NCBI RefSeq assembly: GCF_000300335.1
Contig: NZ_AMRM01000015.1
Location: 62,001 to 126,000, forward strand
DNA from: Nitratireductor pacificus pht-3B
GTDB lineage: Bacteria; Pseudomonadota; Alphaproteobacteria; Rhizobiales; Rhizobiaceae
Direction of reading: 5' to 3'
DNA length: 64,000 bases
Made by a program: the position numbers and the translations under genes. Below are positions 44,578-53,036 of this stretch, in pieces. Numbering within the stretch: the first letter of the stretch is position 1; every line of letters begins with the position of its first letter. The notes under the pieces are model-generated. The model was not told the origin of the DNA. It made no database searches and worked only from the letters and a program-made list of their open reading frames with translations.

Positions 44578-46050
44578 TTACGTCATCCACACCGGTTCCG
44601 CTGCTTCCAGCGGCAGGATCGGCCGCCTGATACGGCGATAGGGGATGCGGGCCGGGTCCGGCGGATAGGGTCCGCCGCAATTGACATAGATGATCTCGGA
44701 GGCGATCGGCGCGAAGGCCGTGTGAAAATGGCTGGCCGATTTGACCACGACGATTTTCTTCTCTGAAAGCCTGATTCCAAGGCTCTCGAAGACTTCCGGA
44801 TGGAAAGTCTGCGCCCGCTTGCTCGCCAGCACGACGTCGAGCCTGCCAATCCGGACCGCGGCAGCCGCCCCCAGGGAAACACGGCTGTCCTGGAAAGGCA
44901 CCACATGGTCGGGCGTGACGGCCATAACCTCGACACCCGCATCGACCGGGGCGCCCGAACTGGGCGCTGCCTTCCCGCCGAAGCGCAGCGACAGCCGCGC
45001 ACCGGAGCCGGCGGCCAGGCAGAACGTCACGGCGACGGGATCCCATATGGCGCCCACGGCGGCGGCGATCTCCGGACGCTCCAGCAGGGCGCGAAGCAGG
45101 AACGTGCTGTCGCCGGCCACGCCGCCGCCCGGATTGTCCCAGCGATCCGCCAGCACCACCGGGCCGCCTTTGGTTGCCAGCGCCAGATCGATCGCTTCTT
45201 CCGGACCCGGCATGTAGGGCATGCGGTTGGCTCCGAACGCCCGTATCCGCGTACAGAGTTCGGCCGCCAGCGCACGCCCCTTCTCGCGGGCATCGTCGGT
45301 GATCACCACGACCTTGGTCCCGACATCGGCGACGTCGGCCGCCGGAAATCCATGAACGATGGAGATGCTCAGAACGCCGTTCTTCCCCTCCATCGAAAGG
45401 ATGTCATCCACGAGTTCGCGGCCGGGGCTGCGGCTGGTCAGGAAATTGGCGATGGAACGGCAATCGAGGACCGTGACATGCGGCCTGACATCACCGCGCG
45501 CTGCGCTAAGGGCGAGCGCCACCAGGTCTTCCGCCCGCTCGAGGAAATCGCTGTGCGGCACTTCCTTGAACGTCACCAGCACTGTGCTGGCATCGGTCAT
45601 CGCCTGGGTGAGGTGGCAATGCGGATCGAGCTCGATGCCGATGACCGCATCGGGTCCGACAATCGCCCGCGCCCGCGCCAGAAGATCGCCTTCGCAATCG
45701 TCATAGCCTTCTGCGACCATCGCCCCATGAAGGCCGAAAAGCGCGACATTGACCGGCATGGCGTCGCGCAGCTGATAGAGGATCTCGTCGCGCAGCCCCT
45801 CATAGGCAGACCGGGCCACCAGGCCCGCCGGCTCCGCCCAGCTTGCCGTCCCCTCGATCAGGGTGAAGCCATGCAGCCGCGCCTGCCGACGCGCGGCGAC
45901 GAAGGCCGCCGAGCACAGCGTCGGGGTTTCGGGATGACTGCCCGGAGGCGCATAGAAAGCGTCTTCAAAGGCGCTGCGGTCGATGCGAATGGGGGAAAAC
46001 GTGTTCGTCTCGGTCGCGAGCGAGGCGACGAACACTCGGAGATTCCGCAT
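44578..46050 (-). CDS. M81 family metallopeptidase (MlrC-like)
   Basis: ATG 46050, four bases after the RpiR stop, gives 490 residues starting MRNLRVFVASLATETNTFSP, the typical family N-terminus. The zinc-site elements GLHGAMVAEGYDDCEGD and IGIELDPHCHLT are present, as is VLADRWDNPGGGVAGDSTF in the C-terminal domain. The only characterised relative, MlrC, hydrolyses the linear peptide formed in microcystin degradation, but most members act on unknown amides. It is the third gene of the RidA-RpiR-M81 transcript and probably hydrolyses an intermediate of the island pathway. Confidence 0.9.
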   Translation of the reverse strand: MRNLRVFVASLATETNTFSPIRIDRSAFEDAFYAPPGSHPETPTLCSAAFVAARRQARLHGFTLIEGTASWAEPAGLVARSAYEGLRDEILYQLRDAMPVNVALFGLHGAMVAEGYDDCEGDLLARARAIVGPDAVIGIELDPHCHLTQAMTDASTVLVTFKEVPHSDFLERAEDLVALALSAARGDVRPHVTVLDCRSIANFLTSRSPGRELVDDILSMEGKNGVLSISIVHGFPAADVADVGTKVVVITDDAREKGRALAAELCTRIRAFGANRMPYMPGPEEAIDLALATKGGPVVLADRWDNPGGGVAGDSTFLLRALLERPEIAAAVGAIWDPVAVTFCLAAGSGARLSLRFGGKAAPSSGAPVDAGVEVMAVTPDHVVPFQDSRVSLGAAAAVRIGRLDVVLASKRAQTFHPEVFESLGIRLSEKKIVVVKSASHFHTAFAPIASEIIYVNCGGPYPPDPARIPYRRIRRPILPLEAAEPVWMT

Positions 46051-46054
46051 GTGG

Positions 46055-46960
46055 CTACTCACTGGAAGGCTGGGAGGAAATGCGCAAATCGGCAAGGCTG
46101 TTCTTCGCCGCTCGCAGGCGCTCGAGCAGCTGCGGCCCGCCGCGCAGGGCAATCGCCGTCGCGATGATGTCGATCAGCACGGCATGCGCCACGCGCGACG
46201 ACATCGGCGCATAGATCTCCGTGTTTTCACGCGCATCGATGGCAAGCACGATGTCGGAGGCCGCCGACAGCGCGGTGCTCGGCCGCGTGATGCTGACGAC
46301 GGTCGCGCCGCATTCGCGCGCCTTCAGCGCCATCGCCTCCGTATCGCGCACCATGCCTGTGTGGGAGAAGCACAGCGCGACGTCACCCGGCCGCAGGGTC
46401 GCGGCCGCCAGGCGCTGCAGATGCGTGTCGTCATAGGTGACGACGGGAATGCCGAAGCGCATCAGCTTGTGTTGGGCCTCCATCGCCAGGATGCGCGCGG
46501 CGCCGGTTCCGTAGCAATCGATGCGCTGCGCTTTCGCCAGAACCTCGATGGCCTTGTCGAGAACCGTCTGGTCGATCGAGCGGCGAAGCGTTGTCAACGC
46601 ATAGATGCTTGAATCGAGCAGCTTGTCGATGATCTGCCCCAGGGGATCGTCCGAAGCCACTTCGCTGTGCACATAGGGCGTGCCGGAGACGATGCTCTGT
46701 CCCGTCCGGAGCTTGAGTTCCGGATAGCTCGCCAGTCCCATGGTGCGCACGAAACGAAGGACGGTCGGCTGGCTGACGCCGACCGCCTCGGCCAGCGTTC
46801 CGATCGACATGTGGATCACCTTGTCCGGCACCTCGAGAACGAAATCTGCGACCCGTTTTTCAGAAGGCGACAGCTCCTCCTTGCGGGCGGCAAGAAGATC
46901 CAGGAAGCGTTCGCCATCGAGCTCGGCCTGCCTCTGTTCCATCTCATCTGTGGTCGTCAT
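46055..46960 (-). CDS. MurR/RpiR family transcriptional regulator of the catabolic island
   Basis: ATG 46960 (MTTTDEMEQRQ) gives 301 residues; a longer frame to 47011 runs back into the RidA gene. The helix-turn-helix IGTLAEAVGVSQPTVLRFVRTMGLASYPELKLR lies near residues 53-85, and a SIS domain with YGTGAARILAMEAQHKLMRFG, SHTGMVRDTEAM and TRPSTALSAASD follows. It is encoded within the operon it probably controls. Two nearly identical 15-base sites at 47554 and 51119 are its likely operators. The SIS effector is presumably a pathway metabolite. Confidence 0.92.
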   Translation of the reverse strand: MTTTDEMEQRQAELDGERFLDLLAARKEELSPSEKRVADFVLEVPDKVIHMSIGTLAEAVGVSQPTVLRFVRTMGLASYPELKLRTGQSIVSGTPYVHSEVASDDPLGQIIDKLLDSSIYALTTLRRSIDQTVLDKAIEVLAKAQRIDCYGTGAARILAMEAQHKLMRFGIPVVTYDDTHLQRLAAATLRPGDVALCFSHTGMVRDTEAMALKARECGATVVSITRPSTALSAASDIVLAIDARENTEIYAPMSSRVAHAVLIDIIATAIALRGGPQLLERLRAAKNSLADLRISSQPSSE

Positions 46961-46974
46961 GCCCAGCCTCTCCG

Positions 46975-47478
46975 TCAGTCGAATGCAAACACGCCTTCCA
47001 CCTCTATGCATGCCCCGAGGGGCAAGGTCGCGACGCCGATGGTCGTGCGGCTGTGCTTGCCGGATTCGCCCATTATCTCAACAATCATATCGGAAGCGCC
47101 ATTCATAGCCGCCCCCGGCGTCAGAAGATCGGGCTCCGCATTGACGAAACCGCCGAGCCTGACACACTGGCGAAGACGGTCGAGCGATCCCAGGGCGAGG
47201 CGGGCATGGGCGAGAACCTGCAGCAGGCAGAGCTGGGCGGCGGCATATCCCTCCGATTCCGTAATTTTACTCCCAATCTTCCCCTTGTGCCCTTCAGCGA
47301 TCGCCCCGTCGGGACCGACACACAGCTGGCCAGATACGAAAAGCAGGCTCCCCTCGATCTTATAGGATCGGTAATTTCCTTTAGATTCAGAGACAAGAGG
47401 CAAAGAAAGGCCCATTTCGGCAAGGCGTTTCTCGATACTGTGAGCTGCGGTCAATTCTGGGGCACTCCTGGATTTCAT
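46975..47478 (-). CDS. RidA/YjgF family enamine-imine deaminase
   Basis: The protein has 167 residues, slightly longer than typical RidA because of an N-terminal extension. It contains LFVSGQLCVGPDG and RTTIGVATLPLGACIEVEG; R144 corresponds to the catalytic arginine that binds the carboxylate of the imine or enamine. RidA proteins hydrolyse reactive enamines released by PLP enzymes. A PLP enzyme gene is divergent from it, so a direct metabolic partnership is plausible. It is the first gene of the minus-strand transcript. Confidence 0.9.
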   Translation of the reverse strand: MKSRSAPELTAAHSIEKRLAEMGLSLPLVSESKGNYRSYKIEGSLLFVSGQLCVGPDGAIAEGHKGKIGSKITESEGYAAAQLCLLQVLAHARLALGSLDRLRQCVRLGGFVNAEPDLLTPGAAMNGASDMIVEIMGESGKHSRTTIGVATLPLGACIEVEGVFAFD

Positions 47479-47537
47479 CGTGATGCAAATGTCTTGGAAC
47501 CATGTTTCCAGCTGCCATCAGAAGCACCGGAACCACG

Positions 47538-47566
47538 TTGACGCGAGTATCTTCGTAATTTATCTA
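47538..47566 (+). promoter_or_regulatory. Candidate promoter of the PLP-enzyme operon
   Basis: TTGACG (47538-47543) is followed after 17 bases by TATCTA (47561-47566), about 64 bases before the ATG at 47630. The -10 region lies inside the proposed RpiR operator, which is a repressor arrangement. The -10 match is modest. Confidence 0.4.
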
Positions 47567-47568
47567 CA
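47554..47568. promoter_or_regulatory. Candidate RpiR operator A, CGTAATTTATCTACA
   Basis: The site lies between the divergent RidA and PLP-enzyme genes. Its reverse complement, TGTAGATAAATTACG, differs from the site at 51119-51133 only in the three central bases. The arms TGTAGA...ATTACG fit the TGTAAT/ATTACA-type sites used by RpiR family members such as HexR. Confidence 0.6.
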
Positions 47569-47629
47569 TGGCAAGATTCGATTGCGCAAATGCAAGCCCG
47601 TGTCGCAACAATTTTTCAGGTGAGAGTGC

Positions 47630-48673
47630 ATGTCATCACAGCCAAGCCACGCGATTTCGGTTGAAGAGGTTTCACAGCGGCCACGCCTGGCGCTGGCCAG
47701 CCTGCCGACGCCTTTCGAAAGCGCGCCCCGCCTCGCCCGTCATCTGGGCCTGGAGACGCTTCACATCAAACGCGAGGACATGGCCGGCTACGCCCTTGGC
47801 GGCAACAAGCTGCGCCAGCTCGACTTCATTCTCGCGGAGGCGCTGCAGGACGGCGCGGACATGCTGATCGCCACGGCGGGCAGCCAGTCGAACTTCTGCC
47901 GCTCCCTCGCCGGCGCAGCCGCCAAGATCGGCCTCGGCTGCCATCTTCATCTGCGGGCGAAGATGGGCACGGAGCATGTCGGAAACCTGCTCCTCGACGG
48001 CATCTTTGGCGCGAAGAAAAGCTTCACCAGCCAGACGGACCCCTGGGATCCGGCCATCCGCGCGGAACTCGACGACATCGCAGCAGCCTACCGCGGCGAA
48101 GGAAGAAAGCCGTTCATCGTGCAACTGACCGGCACCAGCGCCAGCACCGGCGTCGTCGGCTGGATGGCCGGCGCGGCCGAACTGGTGAAGGACTTCACAC
48201 GGCTGGACCGCCAGCCGGACGCCATCATGGTCGTCAGCGGTTCGGGCCTGACGGCTGCCGGGTTGGCGCTCGGCTTCAAGCGCCTGAACTGCAAGACCCG
48301 CGTGATCGGCGTCAGCGCCCAGCAGCCGGAGGCCCGGTTGCGGGAATGGATCATCGCCACGGCGAACGAGGCCGCCGGCGCGCTCGGCATACCCGAGCGC
48401 CTCGCCGCTGATGATTTCGACATCATCGACGGACATGTCGGCCCCGGATACGGCATACCCTCCGAGGAAAGCATCGCCGCCGTGGAACTGGCCGGACGCC
48501 TTGAGGGCCTCGTCCTGGATCCCGTCTACACCGGAAAGGGCATGGCGGCCTTGATCGCACAGGCCGGCCGCAAGGTTCTCAACGGCAAGTCCTCCGTGGT
48601 CTTCCTGCATTCGGGAGGAACCCCGGGCCTGTTCACGCACAGCGCGGCGTTTGCGCATCGGGCAGCCCGATGA
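47630..48673 (+). CDS. D-cysteine desulfhydrase/ACC deaminase-like PLP enzyme
   Basis: The protein has 347 residues from ATG 47630. The PLP lysine is K60 in GGNKLRQLD, with ATAGSQSNFCRSLAGAAAK and the phosphate-binding C-terminal HSGGTPGLF typical of the DcyD/ACC deaminase group. These fold-type II enzymes eliminate a beta-substituent from (often D-) amino acids, giving an enamine. A RidA gene sits divergently on the same control region, which fits disposal of that enamine. The real substrate is not known. Confidence 0.88.
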   Translation: MSSQPSHAISVEEVSQRPRLALASLPTPFESAPRLARHLGLETLHIKREDMAGYALGGNKLRQLDFILAEALQDGADMLIATAGSQSNFCRSLAGAAAKIGLGCHLHLRAKMGTEHVGNLLLDGIFGAKKSFTSQTDPWDPAIRAELDDIAAAYRGEGRKPFIVQLTGTSASTGVVGWMAGAAELVKDFTRLDRQPDAIMVVSGSGLTAAGLALGFKRLNCKTRVIGVSAQQPEARLREWIIATANEAAGALGIPERLAADDFDIIDGHVGPGYGIPSEESIAAVELAGRLEGLVLDPVYTGKGMAALIAQAGRKVLNGKSSVVFLHSGGTPGLFTHSAAFAHRAAR

Positions 48674-49698
48674 GGGCTGCGCCTCCCGCTGCCGGTCCGG
48701 CGCGCCTGGACGTCGAGCTCGACCGACCGGGCCGCCACCTCGGGAGCCTGTTCGTGCCCCACTCCCATAACCGCTCCGCCTATGGCCGCATCAATGTTCC
48801 GGTGGTTGTACTCAACGGATCGCCGGGTCCGACGCTTTTGTGTACCGCGGGCGTCCATGGCGACGAGTATGAGGGACAGATTGCCCTTTCGCGCCTCGCC
48901 CGCGCGATCCATCCCGACCGCCTGTCGGGGCGTCTGATTCTGGTGCCCGTGGTCAATCCGGCTGCCTCGGCGGCGGCGACCCGCACCTCGCCCATCGACG
49001 GTGTGAACCTCGCGCGAAGCTTCCCCGGCAGGGCCGACGGCTCCCCCAGCGAACAGGTCGCGGAAGGCGTCACCCGTCTGCTTCTGCCGCTGGCCGACTG
49101 CCTCGTCGACCTGCACAGCGGCGGCAAGACGCTCGACTACCTGCCTTGCGCTTTCGGCCGCTTGCCGGGCGACCGCCCCCTGGCTGAGAAGACACTGGAT
49201 CTGATGCTGGCTTTCGCCGCTCCGCATACGGTGGTGATGCGCAGCCCCGAGGCAAGCGGCACCATGGTCTCCACGGCTCTGGAAAGAGGTATTCCCGCGA
49301 TGGCCACGGAACTGGGCGGTGGGGGCGGCGTCACGCCGCGTACGCTCGCCGTGGCCGAACGGGGATTGATGAACGTGCTCGCGCATCTGGGCCTGATGGA
49401 ACGGCCCGGATCGAAGCCCGCCGACACGCGGCTGATGGGCGTCGAGCCGGGCGGCTTTCTGCGCGCGCCGGGATCGGGATTCTTCGAACCCCTGCACACC
49501 CTGGGCGCAGCCGTCCAGGCGGGCGAGGCCGCCGGCTTCCTTTGGGATCTGGAGCGCCCCGACCGCGAACTCGAGGCGCTTGCCATGCCCGATGACGGGC
49601 TTCTGGTCTGCCGCCGCGTGCCAGCTGGATGCGCCCAGGCGGACGTCCTGCTGCACCTTGCAAAGGACGTGACCCGCAACGAGCTGTTGGGCCGATAA
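48670..49698 (+). CDS. Succinylglutamate desuccinylase/aspartoacylase family deacylase (DoeB-like)
   Basis: The protein has 342 residues from ATG 48670, overlapping the previous stop. The zinc site is H63 and E66 in GVHGDEYEG, with the third ligand in DLHSGG and the catalytic glutamate in ATELGGGGG. NPAASAAATRTSPIDGVNLARSFPG is the conserved middle region. The overall pattern resembles N-acetyl-diaminobutyrate deacetylase DoeB of ectoine degradation, but no ectoine hydrolase gene is seen here. It probably removes an acyl group from an amino-acid derivative. Confidence 0.88.
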   Translation: MRAAPPAAGPARLDVELDRPGRHLGSLFVPHSHNRSAYGRINVPVVVLNGSPGPTLLCTAGVHGDEYEGQIALSRLARAIHPDRLSGRLILVPVVNPAASAAATRTSPIDGVNLARSFPGRADGSPSEQVAEGVTRLLLPLADCLVDLHSGGKTLDYLPCAFGRLPGDRPLAEKTLDLMLAFAAPHTVVMRSPEASGTMVSTALERGIPAMATELGGGGGVTPRTLAVAERGLMNVLAHLGLMERPGSKPADTRLMGVEPGGFLRAPGSGFFEPLHTLGAAVQAGEAAGFLWDLERPDRELEALAMPDDGLLVCRRVPAGCAQADVLLHLAKDVTRNELLGR

Positions 49699-49723
49699 AG
49701 GGTGGGGGCCGAAGCCCCACCCT
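49699..49723. terminator. Strong convergent hairpin
   Basis: A 9-bp perfect stem (AGGGTGGGG/CCCCACCCT) with a 7-base loop starts right after the deacylase stop. It lies between the convergent deacylase and solute-binding protein genes and can end both transcripts. No long T-run follows on the plus strand (ACCCCCC). Confidence 0.65.
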
Positions 49724-49733
49724 ACCCCCCGGG

Positions 49734-51017
49734 TTATTGCAGCAGTTCCTCGACCCGACGCGTCAGGTCGTCCATTGCCTGCTGCGGCGTCTTCATGCCA
49801 AGGACCGCGGCCTCCGCCTCTTCCTTGAAATAGTCGGCTGCGCGCGCTGCCTCGTCGAAAGCCGGCAGGGGAACGCGCGAGACCGCGAGCACCCTGCGCT
49901 CCGCCTGCGAGTAAGGCAGTTTCTCGATGATCCTCGGATCGTCATAGGTCCCGTTGCGCACAGGTCCGTTGCCGTTGAGCGCGGCCGACAGGGTGGCCTC
50001 CGGCGAAGACATCGACTTGATGAATTTCCAGGCCAGGTCCTTGTTGCGGGAGTTTTTCGGAATGGCCATGCTCCAGAATTCGACCTTGGCCGGGGCGACC
50101 TCGTACTTGCCGAGGAGAGCTTCCGTCACCGGCAGCACCGTGGTCTTGATCTTGCCGGCGGCCTGCGATTTCTGCGGGTCGTTGTAGAGCGCGTTGCGGC
50201 TGAAGGACCCCTTGCTCATCGCCGCCCGCCCGGTCTGCATCCAGGTGTTCGCGTCTTCCGCCTTCATGCTGACCATGTTGCGTGGCACGGCGCCCGACTC
50301 GTAGAGATCGCGGATTGCCGTAAGTGCGGCGACCATCCCCTTCGAGTTGGCGACCACCTGCATGTCCGGCGTGATGAAATCTGCGTCCCATGCGCGGGCG
50401 AAGGAGATCACCTCTGGATAGGCGAGACCCGGCATGATGAACCCGACCGCCGGCGTGCCGTCCGGCCGGGTCTTGGTGCACCGCTTGGCGATGTCGACAA
50501 ATTCCTCGATCGTCTTGGGCGGCCCCTCAATGCCGCATTCGGCGAAGATTTCCTCATTGTAGTGCAGGCCCGTCGTGGCATGCCGGAAAGGCACTGCGAA
50601 GAGCTGGCCGTTGAACGTGACCGCATCGACCAGACCAGGGAAAATGTCGCCGAAATTCTCGATCGGGTCCTTCTCCATATAAGCGTCGAGCGGCTCGAAC
50701 AGACCCGTCACGCGCGGCGTCGCATAGGTATTGAGCAGGAACGCGACATCGACCGTGGATTCGCTCAGCGACGCCTCGCGGAAAACACGGTCGTGCAGCG
50801 GTCCCGTCTCGAACGTGACCCAGGTCACATTGGCGCCGGTCGCCTCTGTGAAGGCGGACGTGGCGTCTCCGCCCAACGTTCCCTTGGAGACGTTCTGCAG
50901 GACCCGGTGCGCGAAAACATTCAGTTCCGTAGCCTGGGCGAATGCCGGACCGCCGATATAGGACAGACCGCAGGTGGCTGCCGTCCCCGCGAGAAAGCCC
51001 CTTCTCGTCAAGCGCAT
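49734..51017 (-). CDS. ABC transporter substrate-binding protein, family 1 (sugar type), Tat exported
   Basis: ATG 51017 behind AAGGAG gives 427 residues with the Tat signal TRRGFLAG and cleavage after PAFAQ. A longer frame to 51047 has no ribosome site. The binding-protein fold is shown by FNGQLFAVPFRHATTGLHYNEEIFAECG and the C-terminal KSMSSPEATLSAALNGNGPVRNG. The permeases and ATPase it needs are on the other strand, starting at 51283. Although of sugar-type ancestry, the surrounding enzymes suggest an amino-acid- or amide-containing ligand. Confidence 0.92.
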   Translation of the reverse strand: MRLTRRGFLAGTAATCGLSYIGGPAFAQATELNVFAHRVLQNVSKGTLGGDATSAFTEATGANVTWVTFETGPLHDRVFREASLSESTVDVAFLLNTYATPRVTGLFEPLDAYMEKDPIENFGDIFPGLVDAVTFNGQLFAVPFRHATTGLHYNEEIFAECGIEGPPKTIEEFVDIAKRCTKTRPDGTPAVGFIMPGLAYPEVISFARAWDADFITPDMQVVANSKGMVAALTAIRDLYESGAVPRNMVSMKAEDANTWMQTGRAAMSKGSFSRNALYNDPQKSQAAGKIKTTVLPVTEALLGKYEVAPAKVEFWSMAIPKNSRNKDLAWKFIKSMSSPEATLSAALNGNGPVRNGTYDDPRIIEKLPYSQAERRVLAVSRVPLPAFDEAARAADYFKEEAEAAVLGMKTPQQAMDDLTRRVEELLQ

Positions 51018-51118
51018 ATGATTTCTCCTTCGTGGCCGTCCCCTCACTACCGGCTTCGTGGTCTCGCTTGTGCGCCGGATTATGCCTGAGACGTCTCCTC
51101 CAGTTGTGCGAGACGGAT

Positions 51119-51133
51119 TGTAGAATAATTACG
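51119..51133. promoter_or_regulatory. Candidate RpiR operator B, TGTAGAATAATTACG
   Basis: This 15-base imperfect palindrome lies in the divergent promoter between the solute-binding protein and permease genes. It matches operator A (47554-47568, reverse strand) at 13 of 15 positions, with both arms identical. On the minus strand it overlaps a TACAAT-like -10 for the binding-protein gene. Confidence 0.62.
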
Positions 51134-51164
51134 AAATCACCGTTTTGGCAAGCGGATTTCCACG

Positions 51165-51193
51165 TTGACAGGTCATATTTTTTAGTTTTACTA
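51165..51193 (+). promoter_or_regulatory. Candidate sigma-70-type promoter of the permease operon
   Basis: A consensus -35 TTGACA (51165-51170) is followed by an AT-rich stretch with TTTACT at 16 bases (51187-51192) or TTACTA at 17. It is about 90 bases upstream of the permease ATG and 31 bases downstream of operator B. Confidence 0.55.
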
Positions 51194-51282
51194 CATCACA
51201 AGACAGGGGCTGCGGACACCCGCTTTCGCCCTCGACGCCAACGACACAAGCTGCATTTCGGCGGAAACCACAGGACCAGCTG

Positions 51283-52185
51283 ATGAAATTGCGATCTGCG
51301 AAGAAGCCCTCGCGGCTTTCGGCAAGCCTACCAGCCTTCTTCTTGATATCGCCCGTGCACGCGCTGATCATCTCGATGATCTTCGCGCCCGTCATGTATG
51401 TCGCATGGCTCAGCCTGACGAAGTCGTCATTTGGCCAGGCGCCGGTTTTCGTCGGGTTCGAAAACTACGTGAAGGTGCTGAGCGACCCGTATTTCTGGCG
51501 TTCGCTGCGCAACACCGTCGTCGTCGTCCTGATCGTCGTGCATCTCGAACTGCTGATCGGCCTCGGCATCGCGCTGCTCTTTGCGAGCGGCGTGCCGTTC
51601 CGGCCGTTCATGCTCGCCGCCGTTCTAGCACCCTATGCGGTCAGTGAGATCAGCGCGGTCGTCATGTGGCGCTATCTGTTCGATCACGACGTGGGGTTCG
51701 CCACGCAGTTCCTCGCCTTTCTCGGGCTGCCCGACCTCGAATGGTCGGTCAACCCGACGCATGGGCTGATCCTGGTGGCGCTGCTCAGCATCTGGCTGCA
51801 CCTGCCCTTCACCTTTGTCATTCTCTACGCGGCGCGGCTGGCGATCCCCAAGGACCTCTATGAAGCCGCCGGCGTGGACGGCGCCAGCCCGTTCCAGCAG
51901 TTCAAGCGGATCACGCTGCCCCTGCTCATGCCGGCGATGCTGATCGCGATGCTGTTCCGCTACATCTTCGCCTTCAGGCTCTTTTCCGAGATCTGGCTCA
52001 TGACCGGCGGCGGCCCCGCCCGGCAGACCGAGGTTCTCGCTGTTTATCTCTATCTCGAAGCCTTCCGCTACAACGCATTCGGCGAAGCCGCGGCAACCGG
52101 CTGGCTGCTCGTGGTGGCCTCGCTGATCCTCGCCATGTGGTACCTGCGCCGCCTCTACAAGGAGATGTTTGCGACCTATGCGTAA
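51283..52185 (+). CDS. Sugar-type ABC transporter permease, MalF type
   Basis: The protein has 300 residues with six main membrane segments after a cytoplasmic N-terminus. The EAA loop is YEAAGVDGASPFQQFKRITLPLLMPAM near residues 192-218. TGGGPARQTEVLAVYLYLEAFR near the end is a MalF/UgpA feature. It forms the channel with the next gene product, whose start overlaps its stop. Confidence 0.93.
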   Translation: MKLRSAKKPSRLSASLPAFFLISPVHALIISMIFAPVMYVAWLSLTKSSFGQAPVFVGFENYVKVLSDPYFWRSLRNTVVVVLIVVHLELLIGLGIALLFASGVPFRPFMLAAVLAPYAVSEISAVVMWRYLFDHDVGFATQFLAFLGLPDLEWSVNPTHGLILVALLSIWLHLPFTFVILYAARLAIPKDLYEAAGVDGASPFQQFKRITLPLLMPAMLIAMLFRYIFAFRLFSEIWLMTGGGPARQTEVLAVYLYLEAFRYNAFGEAAATGWLLVVASLILAMWYLRRLYKEMFATYA

Positions 52186-53005
52186 GACCGTCCGCAAATT
52201 CCTGAAGGGTTTCGCGATCTTCCTCGTGCTGAGCTGGTCGCTGATACCGATCATGCTGATCGCCCTGTCCTCACTCAAGGCCGACCGCGACATCTTCGCG
52301 GCGCCCCCGCGCCTCTTCTTCGAGCCGACCCTGTCAAACTATACGGGGCTGTGGACACGGTGGAGCGACTTCTTCGACGGGCTGCTCAACAGCGTGATCA
52401 TCACGACGGGAGCCACGCTGCTCGCCGTCCTGACAAGCGCGATGGCAGGCTATGCCTATTCGCGCTTCCGCCATCCCGCGCTGGCCGGCAGCGCCTTCTT
52501 CCTGATCTTCATCAGGCTCATTCCGCCGATCGTCATCACGCTTCCGCTGTTCCCGGTGGCCAACGCGCTGCGCCTCAACGACACGCACATCCTGCTGATC
52601 GTGCTCTACGCCACGTTCTTCGTCTCGCTGGGAACGCTCGTCATGCGGACATTCATCGACCAGATCCCGCGCGAACTGGACGAGGCGGCGCACATGGACG
52701 GCGCGACGCGGCTGCAGATCCTTCGCAAGGTGATCCTGCCCCTCTCCGCGCAGGGCATGGTGGCGGTGGCGGTCTTCGTCGTCGTCTACGCCTGGAACGA
52801 ATTCCTGTTCGCCTTCATCTTCACCACGACCAATGCGAAAACCGCGCCTCTCGTGATTTCCGAGATGTTCGGCGCGGTCGAGGGGGTCGAATGGGGCGTC
52901 CTGTTTGCAGCCTCCACGCTGCAGCTCCTGCCGGTACTGCTGTTTGTCATCCTGGCCCAGAAGCACCTTGTCGCCGGCCTCACCGCCGGGGCCACCAAGG
53001 GCTAG
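52178..53005 (+). CDS. Sugar-type ABC transporter permease, MalG type
   Basis: ATG 52178 gives 275 residues; TTG 52169 is an alternative. Six membrane segments and the EAA loop DEAAHMDGATRLQILRKVILPLSAQG (near 170-195) are clear, with SLKADRDIFAAPPRLFFEPTLSNY after the first segment. It partners the MalF-type subunit encoded just upstream. Confidence 0.93.
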   Translation: MRKTVRKFLKGFAIFLVLSWSLIPIMLIALSSLKADRDIFAAPPRLFFEPTLSNYTGLWTRWSDFFDGLLNSVIITTGATLLAVLTSAMAGYAYSRFRHPALAGSAFFLIFIRLIPPIVITLPLFPVANALRLNDTHILLIVLYATFFVSLGTLVMRTFIDQIPRELDEAAHMDGATRLQILRKVILPLSAQGMVAVAVFVVVYAWNEFLFAFIFTTTNAKTAPLVISEMFGAVEGVEWGVLFAASTLQLLPVLLFVILAQKHLVAGLTAGATKG

Positions 53006-53036
53006 CCGCGATGTTTCATCTTAGAGGAGACCCTAT

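Noticed and set aside
47630-49698. Ectoine or hydroxyectoine degradation cluster (DoeB-like gene)
   Set aside because: No ectoine hydrolase (DoeA/EutD) or ectoine-type cyclodeaminase is in the island, so the DoeB similarity alone is insufficient.
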